From JAKCDU01 sp035551615 (GTDB taxonomy: Bacteria > Actinomycetota > Acidimicrobiia > Acidimicrobiales > Palsa-688), in assembly GCA_035551615.1 (NCBI GenBank), contig DASZNC010000121.1, positions 1-25,531 on the forward strand: a DNA stretch of 25,531 bases, given 5' to 3'. A model generated the notes under the pieces. That model had not been told where the DNA came from, made no database searches, and saw only the letters and a list, made by a program, of their open reading frames with translations. The translations under genes and the position numbers were made by a program. Shown piece after piece: positions 14,248-20,658 of the stretch (positions within the stretch are counted from its first letter, which is position 1; each line of letters starts with the position of its first letter).

Positions 14248-15186
14248 CTAGTCGGCGCTGCGGGACATGCCTGACCGCTCCCCTTTGGACACCAGGGTGA
14301 TGGCGACCTTGCGGGAGGCCTCGTCGATCATCTCCTCGCCGAACATGACCGCCCCCTTGCGGTCGCCCTCGGTGGCCTGGCGGTAGCTGTCCAGAACGTC
14401 CCAGGCCTTGTCGAACTGCTCCTGGGTGGGGGCGAAGATCTGGTTCAGGATCCCGACCTGGTCGGGGTGCAGGCTCCACTTGCCGTCGAAGCCGAGGATC
14501 TGGCTGCGGGTGGCGTAGTCGCGAAAACCCTCCGGGTCACGGACCTTCACGTAGGGCCCGTCGATCACCTGCAGCCCGTTGGCCCGGCCGGCCATCAGGA
14601 TCTTCATGAAGACGTAGTGGAAGTAGTCGCCCGGGTACTCGGGAATCTGCAGGCCACCCGACAACGACGGCATGCCCATCGACGCGGACATGTCGACCGG
14701 GCCCAGGATGATGGTCTCGATGCGGGGAGAGGCGGCGCAGATCTCCTCGACGTTGATCAGGCCCTGAGCCGTCTCGATCTGGGCTTCGATGCCGATGTGG
14801 CCGGGCGGCAGACCATGGTTGATCTCGACCTGGGTCAGGAGCAGGTCGGCGGCCACTATCTGGGCCGCGCTCTGCACCTTGGGCAGCATGATCTCGTCCA
14901 GCCGCTCGCCCGCCTGGCCGACCACCTCGATGATGTCCCCGTAGGTCCACTTGGTGTCCCAGGCGTTCACCCGCACGCACAACACGGCCTCGCCCCAGTC
15001 CTGGTCGCGGATGGCCTGCACGACCCGGGCCCGGCTGCTCTCCTTCTCGAGCGGGGCGACGGCGTCCTCCAGGTCGAGGAAGTACATGTCGGCACCGAGG
15101 GAGGGCGCCTTGGCCAGGAACTTGTCACTCGACCCGGGAACGGCATGGCAGGAGCGGCGCGGAAGGCTGCGGGAGCGCTGGGACAT
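14248..15186 (-). CDS. mcl: CitE-like CoA-ester lyase, probable L-malyl-CoA/beta-methylmalyl-CoA lyase
   Basis: A 312-residue HpcH/HpaI aldolase/citrate-lyase-beta fold protein. It resembles Rhodobacter sphaeroides Mcl1 (about 318 residues, from memory): DLEDAVAP near residue 38, CVRVNAWDT (Arg72), DEIMLPKV, IETAQGLINVEEI with Mg ligand Glu138, LGPVDMSASMGM with Asp165, VIDGPYVKVRDPEGFRDYATRSQILGFDGKWSLHPDQV. The reaction would cleave beta-methylmalyl-CoA to glyoxylate and propionyl-CoA, and malyl-CoA to glyoxylate and acetyl-CoA, in the ethylmalonyl-CoA pathway. Other CitE-like beta-hydroxyacyl-CoA lyases cannot be excluded. ATG 15186 lies 9 bases after the stop of the DUF885 gene, so it is probably the third gene of an operon starting at 17184. 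No Shine-Dalgarno is obvious. Confidence 0.83.
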   Translation of the reverse strand: MSQRSRSLPRRSCHAVPGSSDKFLAKAPSLGADMYFLDLEDAVAPLEKESSRARVVQAIRDQDWGEAVLCVRVNAWDTKWTYGDIIEVVGQAGERLDEIMLPKVQSAAQIVAADLLLTQVEINHGLPPGHIGIEAQIETAQGLINVEEICAASPRIETIILGPVDMSASMGMPSLSGGLQIPEYPGDYFHYVFMKILMAGRANGLQVIDGPYVKVRDPEGFRDYATRSQILGFDGKWSLHPDQVGILNQIFAPTQEQFDKAWDVLDSYRQATEGDRKGAVMFGEEMIDEASRKVAITLVSKGERSGMSRSAD

Positions 15187-15195
15187 GGCCGGATG

Positions 15196-16377
15196 CTATG
15201 GGACCAGCTGCGCGGGCACGAACTGCTCGGAGATCAGGCGCTCGAAGCGGGCCGGGTCCCCGTGCACATACTCCCGGCACAGCCGCACGCCCTCGGCGTA
15301 GCAGAAGATGTAGGCCCGCCACGTCGGGTCGAGAAGGAACTGGATCTGCTTCTCGGCCCTCGCCTTCGGCAGCAGGGCCCACCGCTCCAGGTAGGCCAGG
15401 GCGTCGTCGGCCGACCAACCCCGGTCGTGGATGCCGATGGCGACGTTGCCCCGCACCCACTCCAGGTCGGCGGCGGCCTGCTCCACCTGGGCCATGGTGG
15501 CGGCGTCGTAGGGAATCCCGAGTGGCTTGAGGTGGGACTCGATGACCGGCTCCGGGCGGTCGCCGGCGATGACCTCCAGGGCCAGGTCGGCGAGGCCCTC
15601 GGCGATGACACATTGCGGAGTCCCGACCAGGAAGATGGCCTCCTCCATCCACTGGCGGCGCTGGACCAGCCCGACCTCCTTACGGCAGTGCTCCGTGTGG
15701 TGGCCGGGATAGGCCTCATGGGCGATGACGTGCCCGAATGAGGTGGCGAGCACCGGCAGATCGATGTTGAGGGCCACCCGGCTGCGCAGACCTCCGAGGT
15801 AGTAGTTGAACCCGCTCCACGGCTTATTGGACTCGAGTATGAACTCGACGTGCTCGCCGTCGGGCAGGCCGAACATCCTCCGGGTGCGCTCGCGGAAGTC
15901 CTCCGCCACCGAATGGATCGCCTGGTCCAGCCGGTCCGGGGCCACCACCTGGGCCTCCCGCCAGTTGTTGTAGCGCTCGGCCAGAGAGACCCCGGCCTCT
16001 TTGGGCAGCACCTCGTCCAGCCGCCGGTGGGCGGCTGCGAACCGGTCGGTGTCGACCTCCGGCGGCCGGATGCCGTATCCGGCCTCGATCTCGTCCAGGT
16101 AGCCGATGTTGTCGCCGGCCAGCTTGCGGGCCGACGTCCACAATCCCCGCACCTGGGCGGCCAGCCACAACCGCCGGTTGGGATCGAGATCGCGGTCGGC
16201 CTCCAGGTCGGACAGCAGACGGCGAGCCCGATCAGCCAGCTGGGCCGGCGGCTTCGGCGGGCCGGCGGCGGCCGCTTCGGACAGCGCCGGGGGGCCGTAG
16301 TAGGCGTCCACGAAACCGTCGATATGGCGGCCCAGGTCGAGCCCCAGACGGATGTAGTCCTCGACCAGCTCGCTCAT
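15196..16377 (-). CDS. DUF885-type metallopeptidase-like protein
   Basis: A 393-residue, mostly helical protein with a zinc-peptidase-like HExxH variant: VIAHEAYPGHHTEH. HEAYPGHH is the hallmark of DUF885 and related M1/M32-like gluzincins. A downstream helix, CVIAEGLADLALEVIAG, supplies the Glu expected as a third ligand (EGLADLA). Most DUF885 proteins are longer (500-600 residues), so this is a short form, perhaps lacking N-terminal helices. There is no signal peptide, so it should be cytoplasmic. Its ATG (16375-16377) directly abuts the TAG of the upstream eIF2B-like gene with no gap, a sign of translational coupling, and the CoA-ester lyase gene follows 9 bases after its stop. The substrate is unknown; carboxypeptidase activity is only a family-level guess. 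Confidence 0.82.
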   Translation of the reverse strand: MSELVEDYIRLGLDLGRHIDGFVDAYYGPPALSEAAAAGPPKPPAQLADRARRLLSDLEADRDLDPNRRLWLAAQVRGLWTSARKLAGDNIGYLDEIEAGYGIRPPEVDTDRFAAAHRRLDEVLPKEAGVSLAERYNNWREAQVVAPDRLDQAIHSVAEDFRERTRRMFGLPDGEHVEFILESNKPWSGFNYYLGGLRSRVALNIDLPVLATSFGHVIAHEAYPGHHTEHCRKEVGLVQRRQWMEEAIFLVGTPQCVIAEGLADLALEVIAGDRPEPVIESHLKPLGIPYDAATMAQVEQAAADLEWVRGNVAIGIHDRGWSADDALAYLERWALLPKARAEKQIQFLLDPTWRAYIFCYAEGVRLCREYVHGDPARFERLISEQFVPAQLVP

Positions 16378-17184
16378 CTAACCGGCGGCCCGGAACAGCT
16401 CGGGGGCGGCCGGGCAGGTGGCCGCACCCAGGCCGACCGCCGTCTCGACCGGGCCGTCCGGCCCGATCACCTGGCTGATCAGGGCGGCCGGGACGACCTC
16501 GACGGTCCGGTCCCAGGGTTCGACGCCGGACTCGTCCAGCCGGTTGAGAACGGCATCCCAGAGGGGCCCGGGCAGCACCCGGCCGACGCCGGTCACCGCC
16601 CACACCGGGACCTGCTGGTGGGCGGCCACGGCGGCGGCGGCCATCGATCCGGGGGTGGCCAGGATCCCGGCCGGCCCGGCGGCCACGGCCTCGACCACCA
16701 CGACATCGGCGACGACGGCAGCCGGGCCCACGCCCGACTCGGCGACCAGGGCGGCGTCGCTCCCCCGGTCCTGCAACCGGCGGACCAGCTGGTCGCCCTC
16801 CATCCGCCACTCGACCACCAGGACCTCCACGTCGCCTCGCCGGCGCAGGGCGTCGGCGGTGATGTCGGGCCAGCCGATCACGACCGCGGTCGCCCCCTCC
16901 GGGAAGGCCTCGGCCACTTCCTCGCTGGTCCCGTCCTGTTCGAGTTCCGCCGCCGACTGGCGGCCGGCCGCCACCGGGTCCTCACTCCGCAGCATCCGGG
17001 CCGACAGCCACCACACCGGTCCGGACGCGATGTGCCGCTCGATCAGCCGGCGGCAGGCCGGCACCAATCCGGCCGGCTGCATCCGGGCCATCTGGACGAG
17101 CGCCTCGGCCGCCTCGGCGGCGACCAGCGCCGGGTCGGCGCCCGTCGCCCGGGCCACGTAGCGGAGGTGCTCGATCGGATGCAT
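16378..17184 (-). CDS. Hypothetical protein with eIF2B/MtnA-like layout
   Basis: A 268-residue protein. An N-terminal helical region (HPIEHLRYVARATGADPALVAAEAAEALVQMA) is followed by GPVWWLSARMLRS and then a Rossmann-like alpha/beta region: TAVVIGWPDITADALRRRGDVEVLVVEWRMEGDQLVRRLQ, VVADVVVVEAVAAGPAGILATPGSMAAAAVAAHQQVPVWAVTGVGRVLP. This order recalls eIF2B-alpha/MtnA-type proteins (methylthioribose-1-phosphate isomerase relatives), in which a GADAV...G..N..GT-like block sits in the same place. Here the key Asp and Cys residues of MtnA are not evident, so I would not assign isomerase activity. It begins an apparent operon with the DUF885 and CoA-ester lyase genes. The ATG at 17184 is the first in frame. 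It is 38 bases downstream of the DUF2269-like gene and may belong to the same transcript. Confidence 0.65.
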   Translation of the reverse strand: MHPIEHLRYVARATGADPALVAAEAAEALVQMARMQPAGLVPACRRLIERHIASGPVWWLSARMLRSEDPVAAGRQSAAELEQDGTSEEVAEAFPEGATAVVIGWPDITADALRRRGDVEVLVVEWRMEGDQLVRRLQDRGSDAALVAESGVGPAAVVADVVVVEAVAAGPAGILATPGSMAAAAVAAHQQVPVWAVTGVGRVLPGPLWDAVLNRLDESGVEPWDRTVEVVPAALISQVIGPDGPVETAVGLGAATCPAAPELFRAAG

Positions 17185-17222
17185 GGGACAGTCCTACCGC
17201 GTTTCGGTCGGAGGGGCGTGGT

Positions 17223-17723
17223 CTACTTCGGCTTGAAGACCATCAGGTAGACGGCGACGATGACCAGCACGTTGAACACACCCCAGCCGGCGCTGACCTT
17301 CTTCTCGAAGGACTGCAGCGCATTGACATCGCCGGTCCTCGATTCCAGCGTCTCCCCGTCGGCCAAGGGCTGCTCGAGCCGGGTAACCACGTCGGTGTAC
17401 TGCCGCTGGTTGGGCCGGATCCAGGCGTGCAGGATGGCGATGTCGACGATGTAGACGGCCAATGCGGCCGACACCCAGGCGTCGCTGAACTTGAAGTGCT
17501 TGTTGCTGGCCGCCACTGCGGCCAGGCCGAATACGGCGGCGGCGTACACGAGGATCTCGGCCAGGCCGGAGATCATGCGGTTGATCTCGAGCACGGCACC
17601 GGTGCCCCCCGCCCGCCGGCGCTGGGCCAGGTTCAGGTAGAGCCCGTTGTAGGCGAGTGCACCGAAGCCGCCGATCACGCACAGCAGGTGCAACAGGACG
17701 AGGATATGGAAGCCGGTTCCCAT
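17223..17723 (-). CDS. DUF2269-like four-helix membrane protein
   Basis: A 166-residue integral membrane protein with four hydrophobic helices at about residues 5-29 (HILVLLHLLCVIGGFGALAYNGLYL), 55-73, 82-102 (AWVSAALAVYIVDIAILHAWI) and 148-163 (VFNVLVIVAVYLMVF). Between helices 3 and 4 is a charged loop of about 45 residues. His residues in helix 1 and helix 3 recall CopD/DUF2269 proteins, small membrane proteins suspected of haem or metal binding; the function is not known. ATG 17723 is the first in frame; GCCGGGA nearby is a weak ribosome site. It sits 171 bases downstream of clpP on the same strand and 38 bases before the eIF2B-like gene. Confidence 0.75.
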   Translation of the reverse strand: MGTGFHILVLLHLLCVIGGFGALAYNGLYLNLAQRRRAGGTGAVLEINRMISGLAEILVYAAAVFGLAAVAASNKHFKFSDAWVSAALAVYIVDIAILHAWIRPNQRQYTDVVTRLEQPLADGETLESRTGDVNALQSFEKKVSAGWGVFNVLVIVAVYLMVFKPK

Positions 17724-17836
17724 TCCCGGCGACGGTAATCGCTCGGGGGCGGGGCGCTGTTCCGGCCGGCGGTTGGAGGGGTCGGTAACCGGCGAGCGGC
17801 GTCGATCACGAGCGGCGTGGGGTGCGGGAGGCCGGC

Positions 17837-17874
17837 GGTGGCTTCGGTGGCGGGTGGCTTCGGTGGCGGGTGGC
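17837..17874. repeat. Tandem 16-base repeat in the clpP/DUF2269 gap
   Basis: The unit GGTGGCTTCGGTGGCG occurs twice exactly (17837-17852 and 17853-17868), followed by a six-base partial copy. It lies in the 171-base gap (17724-17894) between the clpP stop and the DUF2269-like start. The rest of that gap is plain GC-rich sequence with no promoter I can point to. Probably a slippage repeat. Confidence 0.6.
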
Positions 17875-17894
17875 CGGCGGCGTGGGCGGCCGGG

Positions 17895-18551
17895 TCAGGG
17901 GGTCGCGGCCACGCCGGCCGCGACCAGTTCCCGTTCGTCGGCCTTGGGCCCGGTGCCGGGCAGGCCCCGGCGGGGCTCCAACACGCTGTCGACCAGGCCG
18001 TAGGCGAGGGCCTCCGGCGCCCCTTGGATGAAGTCGCGATCAGTATCGCCGGCCACCCGCTCGATGGGTTGCCCGGTGTGATGAGCGAGGATCTCGTCGA
18101 TCCGGCGCCGGAGGAACGCGATCTCCCGGGCCTGGTTCTCGATGTCGACGGCCTGCCCCTGGGCCCCGCCGTGCGGTTGGTGGATCAGGATGCGGCTGTT
18201 CGGCAGGGCCATCCGTTTGCCGGCCGCGCCGGCGGCCAGGAGCACCGCCGCGCCGGAAGCGGCCATGCCCAGGCAGATGGTGGACACCTCGGGCCGGATT
18301 ATCTGCATCGTGTCGTATATCCCGAGCGTCGATGTGACCGACCCGCCGGGCGAGTTGATGTACACGCAGATGTCCTTCTCGGCATCCTCGGCTTCCAGGA
18401 ACAGCAGCTGGGCCGTCAACAGGTTGGCGCTGGCATCGTTGATCTCCGTGCCCAGCACGATGATCCGGTCCCGGAGGAGCCGGGAGTACAGGTCATATGC
18501 GCGCTCGCCCTTGGACGACTGCTCGACGACGGTGGGAACGAGATAGCTCAT
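17895..18551 (-). CDS. clpP: ATP-dependent Clp protease proteolytic subunit
   Basis: A 218-residue ClpP serine protease, the tetradecameric chamber that degrades proteins delivered by ClpX or ClpC/ClpA unfoldases in the cytoplasm. The translation contains SRLLRDRIIVLGTEI, ICVYINSPGGSVTSTLGIYDTMQ (oxyanion and handle region), then the triad: Ser99 in GMAASGAA, His124 in LIHQPHGG and Asp173 in DTDRDF. The IEN..REI.FLR segment is the handle helix. ATG 18551 is chosen because GGAGG lies about 11 bases upstream; the longer frame to 18632 runs through the promoter operators. Actinobacteria usually have clpP1P2 beside clpX and tig; here it is alone, so it is probably an additional paralogue. It is divergent from the SRPBCC-ArsR pair, with two operator-like palindromes between. 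Confidence 0.95.
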   Translation of the reverse strand: MSYLVPTVVEQSSKGERAYDLYSRLLRDRIIVLGTEINDASANLLTAQLLFLEAEDAEKDICVYINSPGGSVTSTLGIYDTMQIIRPEVSTICLGMAASGAAVLLAAGAAGKRMALPNSRILIHQPHGGAQGQAVDIENQAREIAFLRRRIDEILAHHTGQPIERVAGDTDRDFIQGAPEALAYGLVDSVLEPRRGLPGTGPKADERELVAAGVAATP

Positions 18552-18571
18552 ACTGGGAATGCCTCCGTTAC

Positions 18572-18591
18572 GTGCAACTGCTTGGTTGCAG
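18572..18591. promoter_or_regulatory. Operator-like palindrome 1 between clpP and SRPBCC-ArsR
   Basis: GTGCAACT, four bases, GGTTGCAG (18572-18591). It matches the second palindrome (18613-18632) at most positions and lies 20 bases from the clpP start, next to its Shine-Dalgarno. The repeat of the same sequence in one divergent gap strongly suggests a bound regulator, probably the adjacent ArsR protein. Confidence 0.6.
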
Positions 18592-18612
18592 GTTAGCGAC
18601 GGAGCGACGATT

Positions 18613-18632
18613 GTGCAACCATAGGGTTGCAC
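18613..18632. promoter_or_regulatory. Operator-like palindrome 2 (perfect) between clpP and SRPBCC-ArsR
   Basis: GTGCAACC and GGTTGCAC are perfect 8-base arms around ATAG (18613-18632), 23 bases before the SRPBCC start. With the near copy 41 bases away (about four helical turns), both lie on the same helix face. The form, a short symmetric 20-base site, is what a winged-helix ArsR dimer would bind. Autoregulation is inference. Confidence 0.65.
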
Positions 18633-18655
18633 GCTTTTCGTTCGGAGGTTCAGCC

Positions 18656-19093
18656 ATGATCCAGCGTCAGATCGTCGTACCCACCGACCCCGACCGCCTG
18701 TGGCGGGCGCTCACCGATCCCGAAGAGGCGGAGACCTGGTTCGGTGGCCGCATCGACTGGACCCCGCTCGAGGAGGGCTCGCCCCTCCGATTCACTCCGG
18801 CCCGGGGAGATGGTCCGTCCCGGGAAGGGCGCATCGACGCTGTCCAGCCCGGCCGCTACCTGCGGTTCCGCTGGTGGCCGGAGAACTCCCCGGCCACCGA
18901 ATGCACCGATGTCGCCTACGTGCTCGAGCCGGACCCGTCCTCCGAGTCGGCCACCCACCTGACCGTCGAGGAAGCACCGGTCGCGGTCGACGCCACCGCG
19001 TGTGCCTCGGTATCGACCCCTGCCCGTTGGACCCTCGACGACGAGATGCAGTTCCGGGTGTGGGCCGGGTCCCGCCTGGCGGTCCGGGTCTGA
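18656..19093 (+). CDS. SRPBCC/AHSA1-domain protein
   Basis: A 145-residue START-like SRPBCC (AHSA1) domain protein, expected to form a hydrophobic ligand-binding pocket. Typical features are the N-terminal strand IQRQIVVPTDPDRLWRALTDPEEAETWFGG, the RFRWWPE block in the middle, and HLTVEE followed by the C-terminal helix region. ATG 18656 is supported by GGAGG 8 bases upstream (TTCGGAGGTTCAGCC). The next gene, an ArsR-type regulator, overlaps or abuts it. The pairing of a stand-alone SRPBCC domain with ArsR is common in actinobacteria, where the SRPBCC protein is thought to be the regulated effector; the ligand is unknown. It is divergent from clpP, with operator-like palindromes in the shared gap. 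Confidence 0.82.
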   Translation: MIQRQIVVPTDPDRLWRALTDPEEAETWFGGRIDWTPLEEGSPLRFTPARGDGPSREGRIDAVQPGRYLRFRWWPENSPATECTDVAYVLEPDPSSESATHLTVEEAPVAVDATACASVSTPARWTLDDEMQFRVWAGSRLAVRV

Positions 19094-19419
19094 CGCCGTT
19101 CCCCTCGACCGGCCGGACCGACGAGGTCTTCGCCGCCCTGGCCGACCGGACCCGCCGGCACCTGCTGGAGCGCCTGTCCGAGGACGGTCCGCTCAGCGCC
19201 ACCGACCTGGCCGGTGGTCTGCCCATCTCGCGCCAGGCGGTGGTCAAGCACCTGGCTGCCCTGGGGGCGGCCGGCCTGGTCCACTCCGACCGCCGGGGCC
19301 GGGAGGTGCTGTTCGCGGTAGAGGCTGAGCCGCTCCGGGACGCCACCGACTGGCTGGAGCAGATCGGGCGCATCTGGGACCGGCGGCTGGTCGCCCTGGT
19401 CAAGCACCTGTCCGAGTAG
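19060..19419 (+). CDS. ArsR-family winged-helix transcriptional regulator
   Basis: About 110-119 residues of an ArsR/SmtB-type winged helix: DEVFAALADRTRRHLLERLSEDGPLSATDLAGGLPISRQAVVKHLAALGAAGLVHSDRRGREVLFAVE. The recognition helix is ISRQAVVKHLAAL, and the wing follows it. No metal-binding Cys cluster (ELCVCDL-like) is present, so it belongs to the SRPBCC-associated, non-metal group. The C-terminal helix DWLEQIGRIWDRRLVALVKHL is a dimer helix. The start is uncertain: GTG 19060 overlaps the SRPBCC gene by 34 bases; a CTG at 19090 would give a 4-base overlap. Conserved residues begin near 19120. It probably binds the two GTGCAACY palindromes upstream of its operon. Confidence 0.85.
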   Translation: MGRVPPGGPGLTPFPSTGRTDEVFAALADRTRRHLLERLSEDGPLSATDLAGGLPISRQAVVKHLAALGAAGLVHSDRRGREVLFAVEAEPLRDATDWLEQIGRIWDRRLVALVKHLSE

Positions 19420-19445
19420 GCCCAGCCGTGGGAGGGCGGGGCGGC

Positions 19446-19455
19446 TCCTTTGACC
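19446..19455. repeat. 3'-end motif copy 3 (TCCTTTGACC)
   Basis: An exact copy of the ten-base motif, 27 bases after the ArsR stop. GCGG (19441-19444) and CCGC (19454-19457) can form the stem of a hairpin whose loop holds the core. The 19420-19717 gap around it also holds the GGCCGGCC repeats and the promoter elements of the next gene. Confidence 0.45.
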
Positions 19456-19520
19456 GCAATGCGCCCATCTGAGGGATTCCGGCACGAGTTCACGCCGGCG
19501 GAACGAGCGCCTGGCTGTTC

Positions 19521-19566
19521 GGCCGGCCTGCGGCCGCCCGCTCCGCACGGCCGGCCGGGGCCGGCC
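19521..19566. repeat. Cluster of three GGCCGGCC palindromes
   Basis: GGCCGGCC occurs at 19521-19528, 19549-19556 and 19559-19566. The latter two, separated by GG, can form a very stable hairpin. It may act as a GC-rich intrinsic-type terminator for the SRPBCC-ArsR operon, although no clear T-tract follows (only TTGGTCTTG after the last copy). Confidence 0.4.
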
Positions 19567-19627
19567 GCTTGGTCTTGAACACGGCTGCTCACGGGTTTCT
19601 GCGGACGGGAGCGTGGCGTCGGGCGTT

Positions 19628-19689
19628 CTGTGGTCGATTTTCGGGGTTACAGCAGCACTATCGGCCACAGATAGGCATCGTGACCACAG
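19628..19689. promoter_or_regulatory. Three-half-site operator upstream of the AbiEi/DUF559 gene
   Basis: Half-site CTGTGGTCGAT (19628-19638) is the near-perfect reverse complement of ATCGGCCACAG (19660-19670) and is related to ATCGTGACCACAG (19677-19689). CTGTGGTC and GACCACAG are perfect 8-base arms. All lie within 90 bases of the start of a protein with an AbiEi-like N-terminal domain; AbiEi antitoxins are known to bind inverted repeats in their own promoter, so autoregulation is plausible. This part is clearly more AT-rich than the surrounding genes. Confidence 0.5.
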
Positions 19690-19696
19690 AAGTTAG

Positions 19697-19712
19697 ACTG
19701 TATTCTACTGTA
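19697..19712 (+). promoter_or_regulatory. Possible -10 region with ACTGTA direct repeat
   Basis: ACTGTA occurs at 19697-19702 and 19707-19712. Between them TATTCT (19701-19706) resembles a -10 hexamer, which would put transcription start a few bases before the ATG at 19718 and yield a leaderless or nearly leaderless mRNA. There is no Shine-Dalgarno before that ATG, which agrees. Confidence 0.4.
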
Positions 19713-19717
19713 AAGGC

Positions 19718-20626
19718 ATGAGAGCGCGTTCTGAAGCCTGGATTCGAGAGCGATTGGCGCGCCAGCACTTCGTGATCACCCGGCGGCAGGCCCTGACTTC
19801 AGGACTGTCCGACAACCAGATCTCCGACGCGCTCGCCAGCCGTCGTTGGGTGCTCCTCCACCACGGCGTCTATGCCGTCGCCAGTTCGCCAGCGACGCCG
19901 GCCCGGTCGCTGATGGCGGCGTGCCTGGCAGGCGGCCCGCAGGCCGTGGCCTCCCACGCGTCTGCGGCCTGGATACTCGGCCTGACCGACAGGGCTCCGG
20001 CTCGGCCGGCCATCACTTTGCCGGTCGGCAGGAAGCGCCGGCTGGAGGGGGTGGACGTGCACCGGAGCCGGGACCTCGATCCGAGCCGGATTCTGGAGCG
20101 CCGGGGGATTCCGTACACCGACGCGCTGCGGGCCATCACCGATCTGGCTGCCGAGGTCGACGCCGGCCGGCTCAATCCCATCCTCGACCGGGCCCTGGCT
20201 AATCGGATAGTGACTCTCGACGGCCTGGAGCGAGAAATCGACCGCCGGTCGCAGCGGGGTCGGAAGGGACCGGGCCAGCTGCGGCGGCTGCTCACCGAGC
20301 GGGGCCTGTCCGGCGGACCGGCCGCATCGGTGCTGGAAGCCGAGGCCATGCGGATGTTCCGGGCCTGGGACGTTCCGGTGCTGAGCCGGGAGACCCAGGC
20401 CGGCCCGGGCGGGCGCTACCGGATCGATTTCGTGCTCGGCCCGAAATTGGCGGTTGAGGTGGACGGCTACGCCTACCACTGGAGCCCGGAGGACAAGGCC
20501 TACGACGACGCCCGCCGGAACCGGCTGCGCGCCGACGGCTGGACGGTGCTCGTCTACGACTGGCGGGCTGTCCGGTTCGAACCGGCGCGGGTGATCGCCG
20601 ACATCCGGCGGGCGCTGGCCGCCTGA
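19718..20626 (+). CDS. AbiEi-like antitoxin-domain protein with C-terminal DUF559 nuclease-like domain
   Basis: A 301-residue protein. The N-terminal region (about 1-60: HFVITRRQALTSGLSDNQISDALASRRWVLLHHGVYAVA) is a winged-helix of the type IV toxin-antitoxin AbiEi kind. The middle region carries ASHASAAWILGL and a VDVHRSRDLDP block as in AbiEi C-terminal regions. The C-terminal part (about 235-300) matches DUF559: YRIDFVLGPKLAVEVDGYAYHW, then DDARRNRLRADGWTVLVYDWRAV, a VSR/PD-(D/E)xK-like nuclease core in which Asp in RIDF and Glu in VEVDG would be catalytic candidates. This combination is common as a solitary gene in actinobacteria. No AbiEii-type toxin (nucleotidyltransferase) is beside it, so it is not a complete AbiE pair. 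It is convergent with fumC, 32 bases away. Function is unproven; defence or DNA repair is possible. Confidence 0.8.
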   Translation: MRARSEAWIRERLARQHFVITRRQALTSGLSDNQISDALASRRWVLLHHGVYAVASSPATPARSLMAACLAGGPQAVASHASAAWILGLTDRAPARPAITLPVGRKRRLEGVDVHRSRDLDPSRILERRGIPYTDALRAITDLAAEVDAGRLNPILDRALANRIVTLDGLEREIDRRSQRGRKGPGQLRRLLTERGLSGGPAASVLEAEAMRMFRAWDVPVLSRETQAGPGGRYRIDFVLGPKLAVEVDGYAYHWSPEDKAYDDARRNRLRADGWTVLVYDWRAVRFEPARVIADIRRALAA

Positions 20627-20658
20627 CTGCCGGTCCCGTGGGCGGGCGCGGCCCGGGA

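Noticed and set aside
17837..17874. The 16-base tandem repeat as a CRISPR-like or regulatory array
   Set aside because: There are only two adjacent copies with no spacers; slippage is enough to explain it.
17817..18596. A plus-strand reading frame opposite clpP
   Set aside because: Translation is typical GC-bias noise, and clpP on the other strand is unambiguous.
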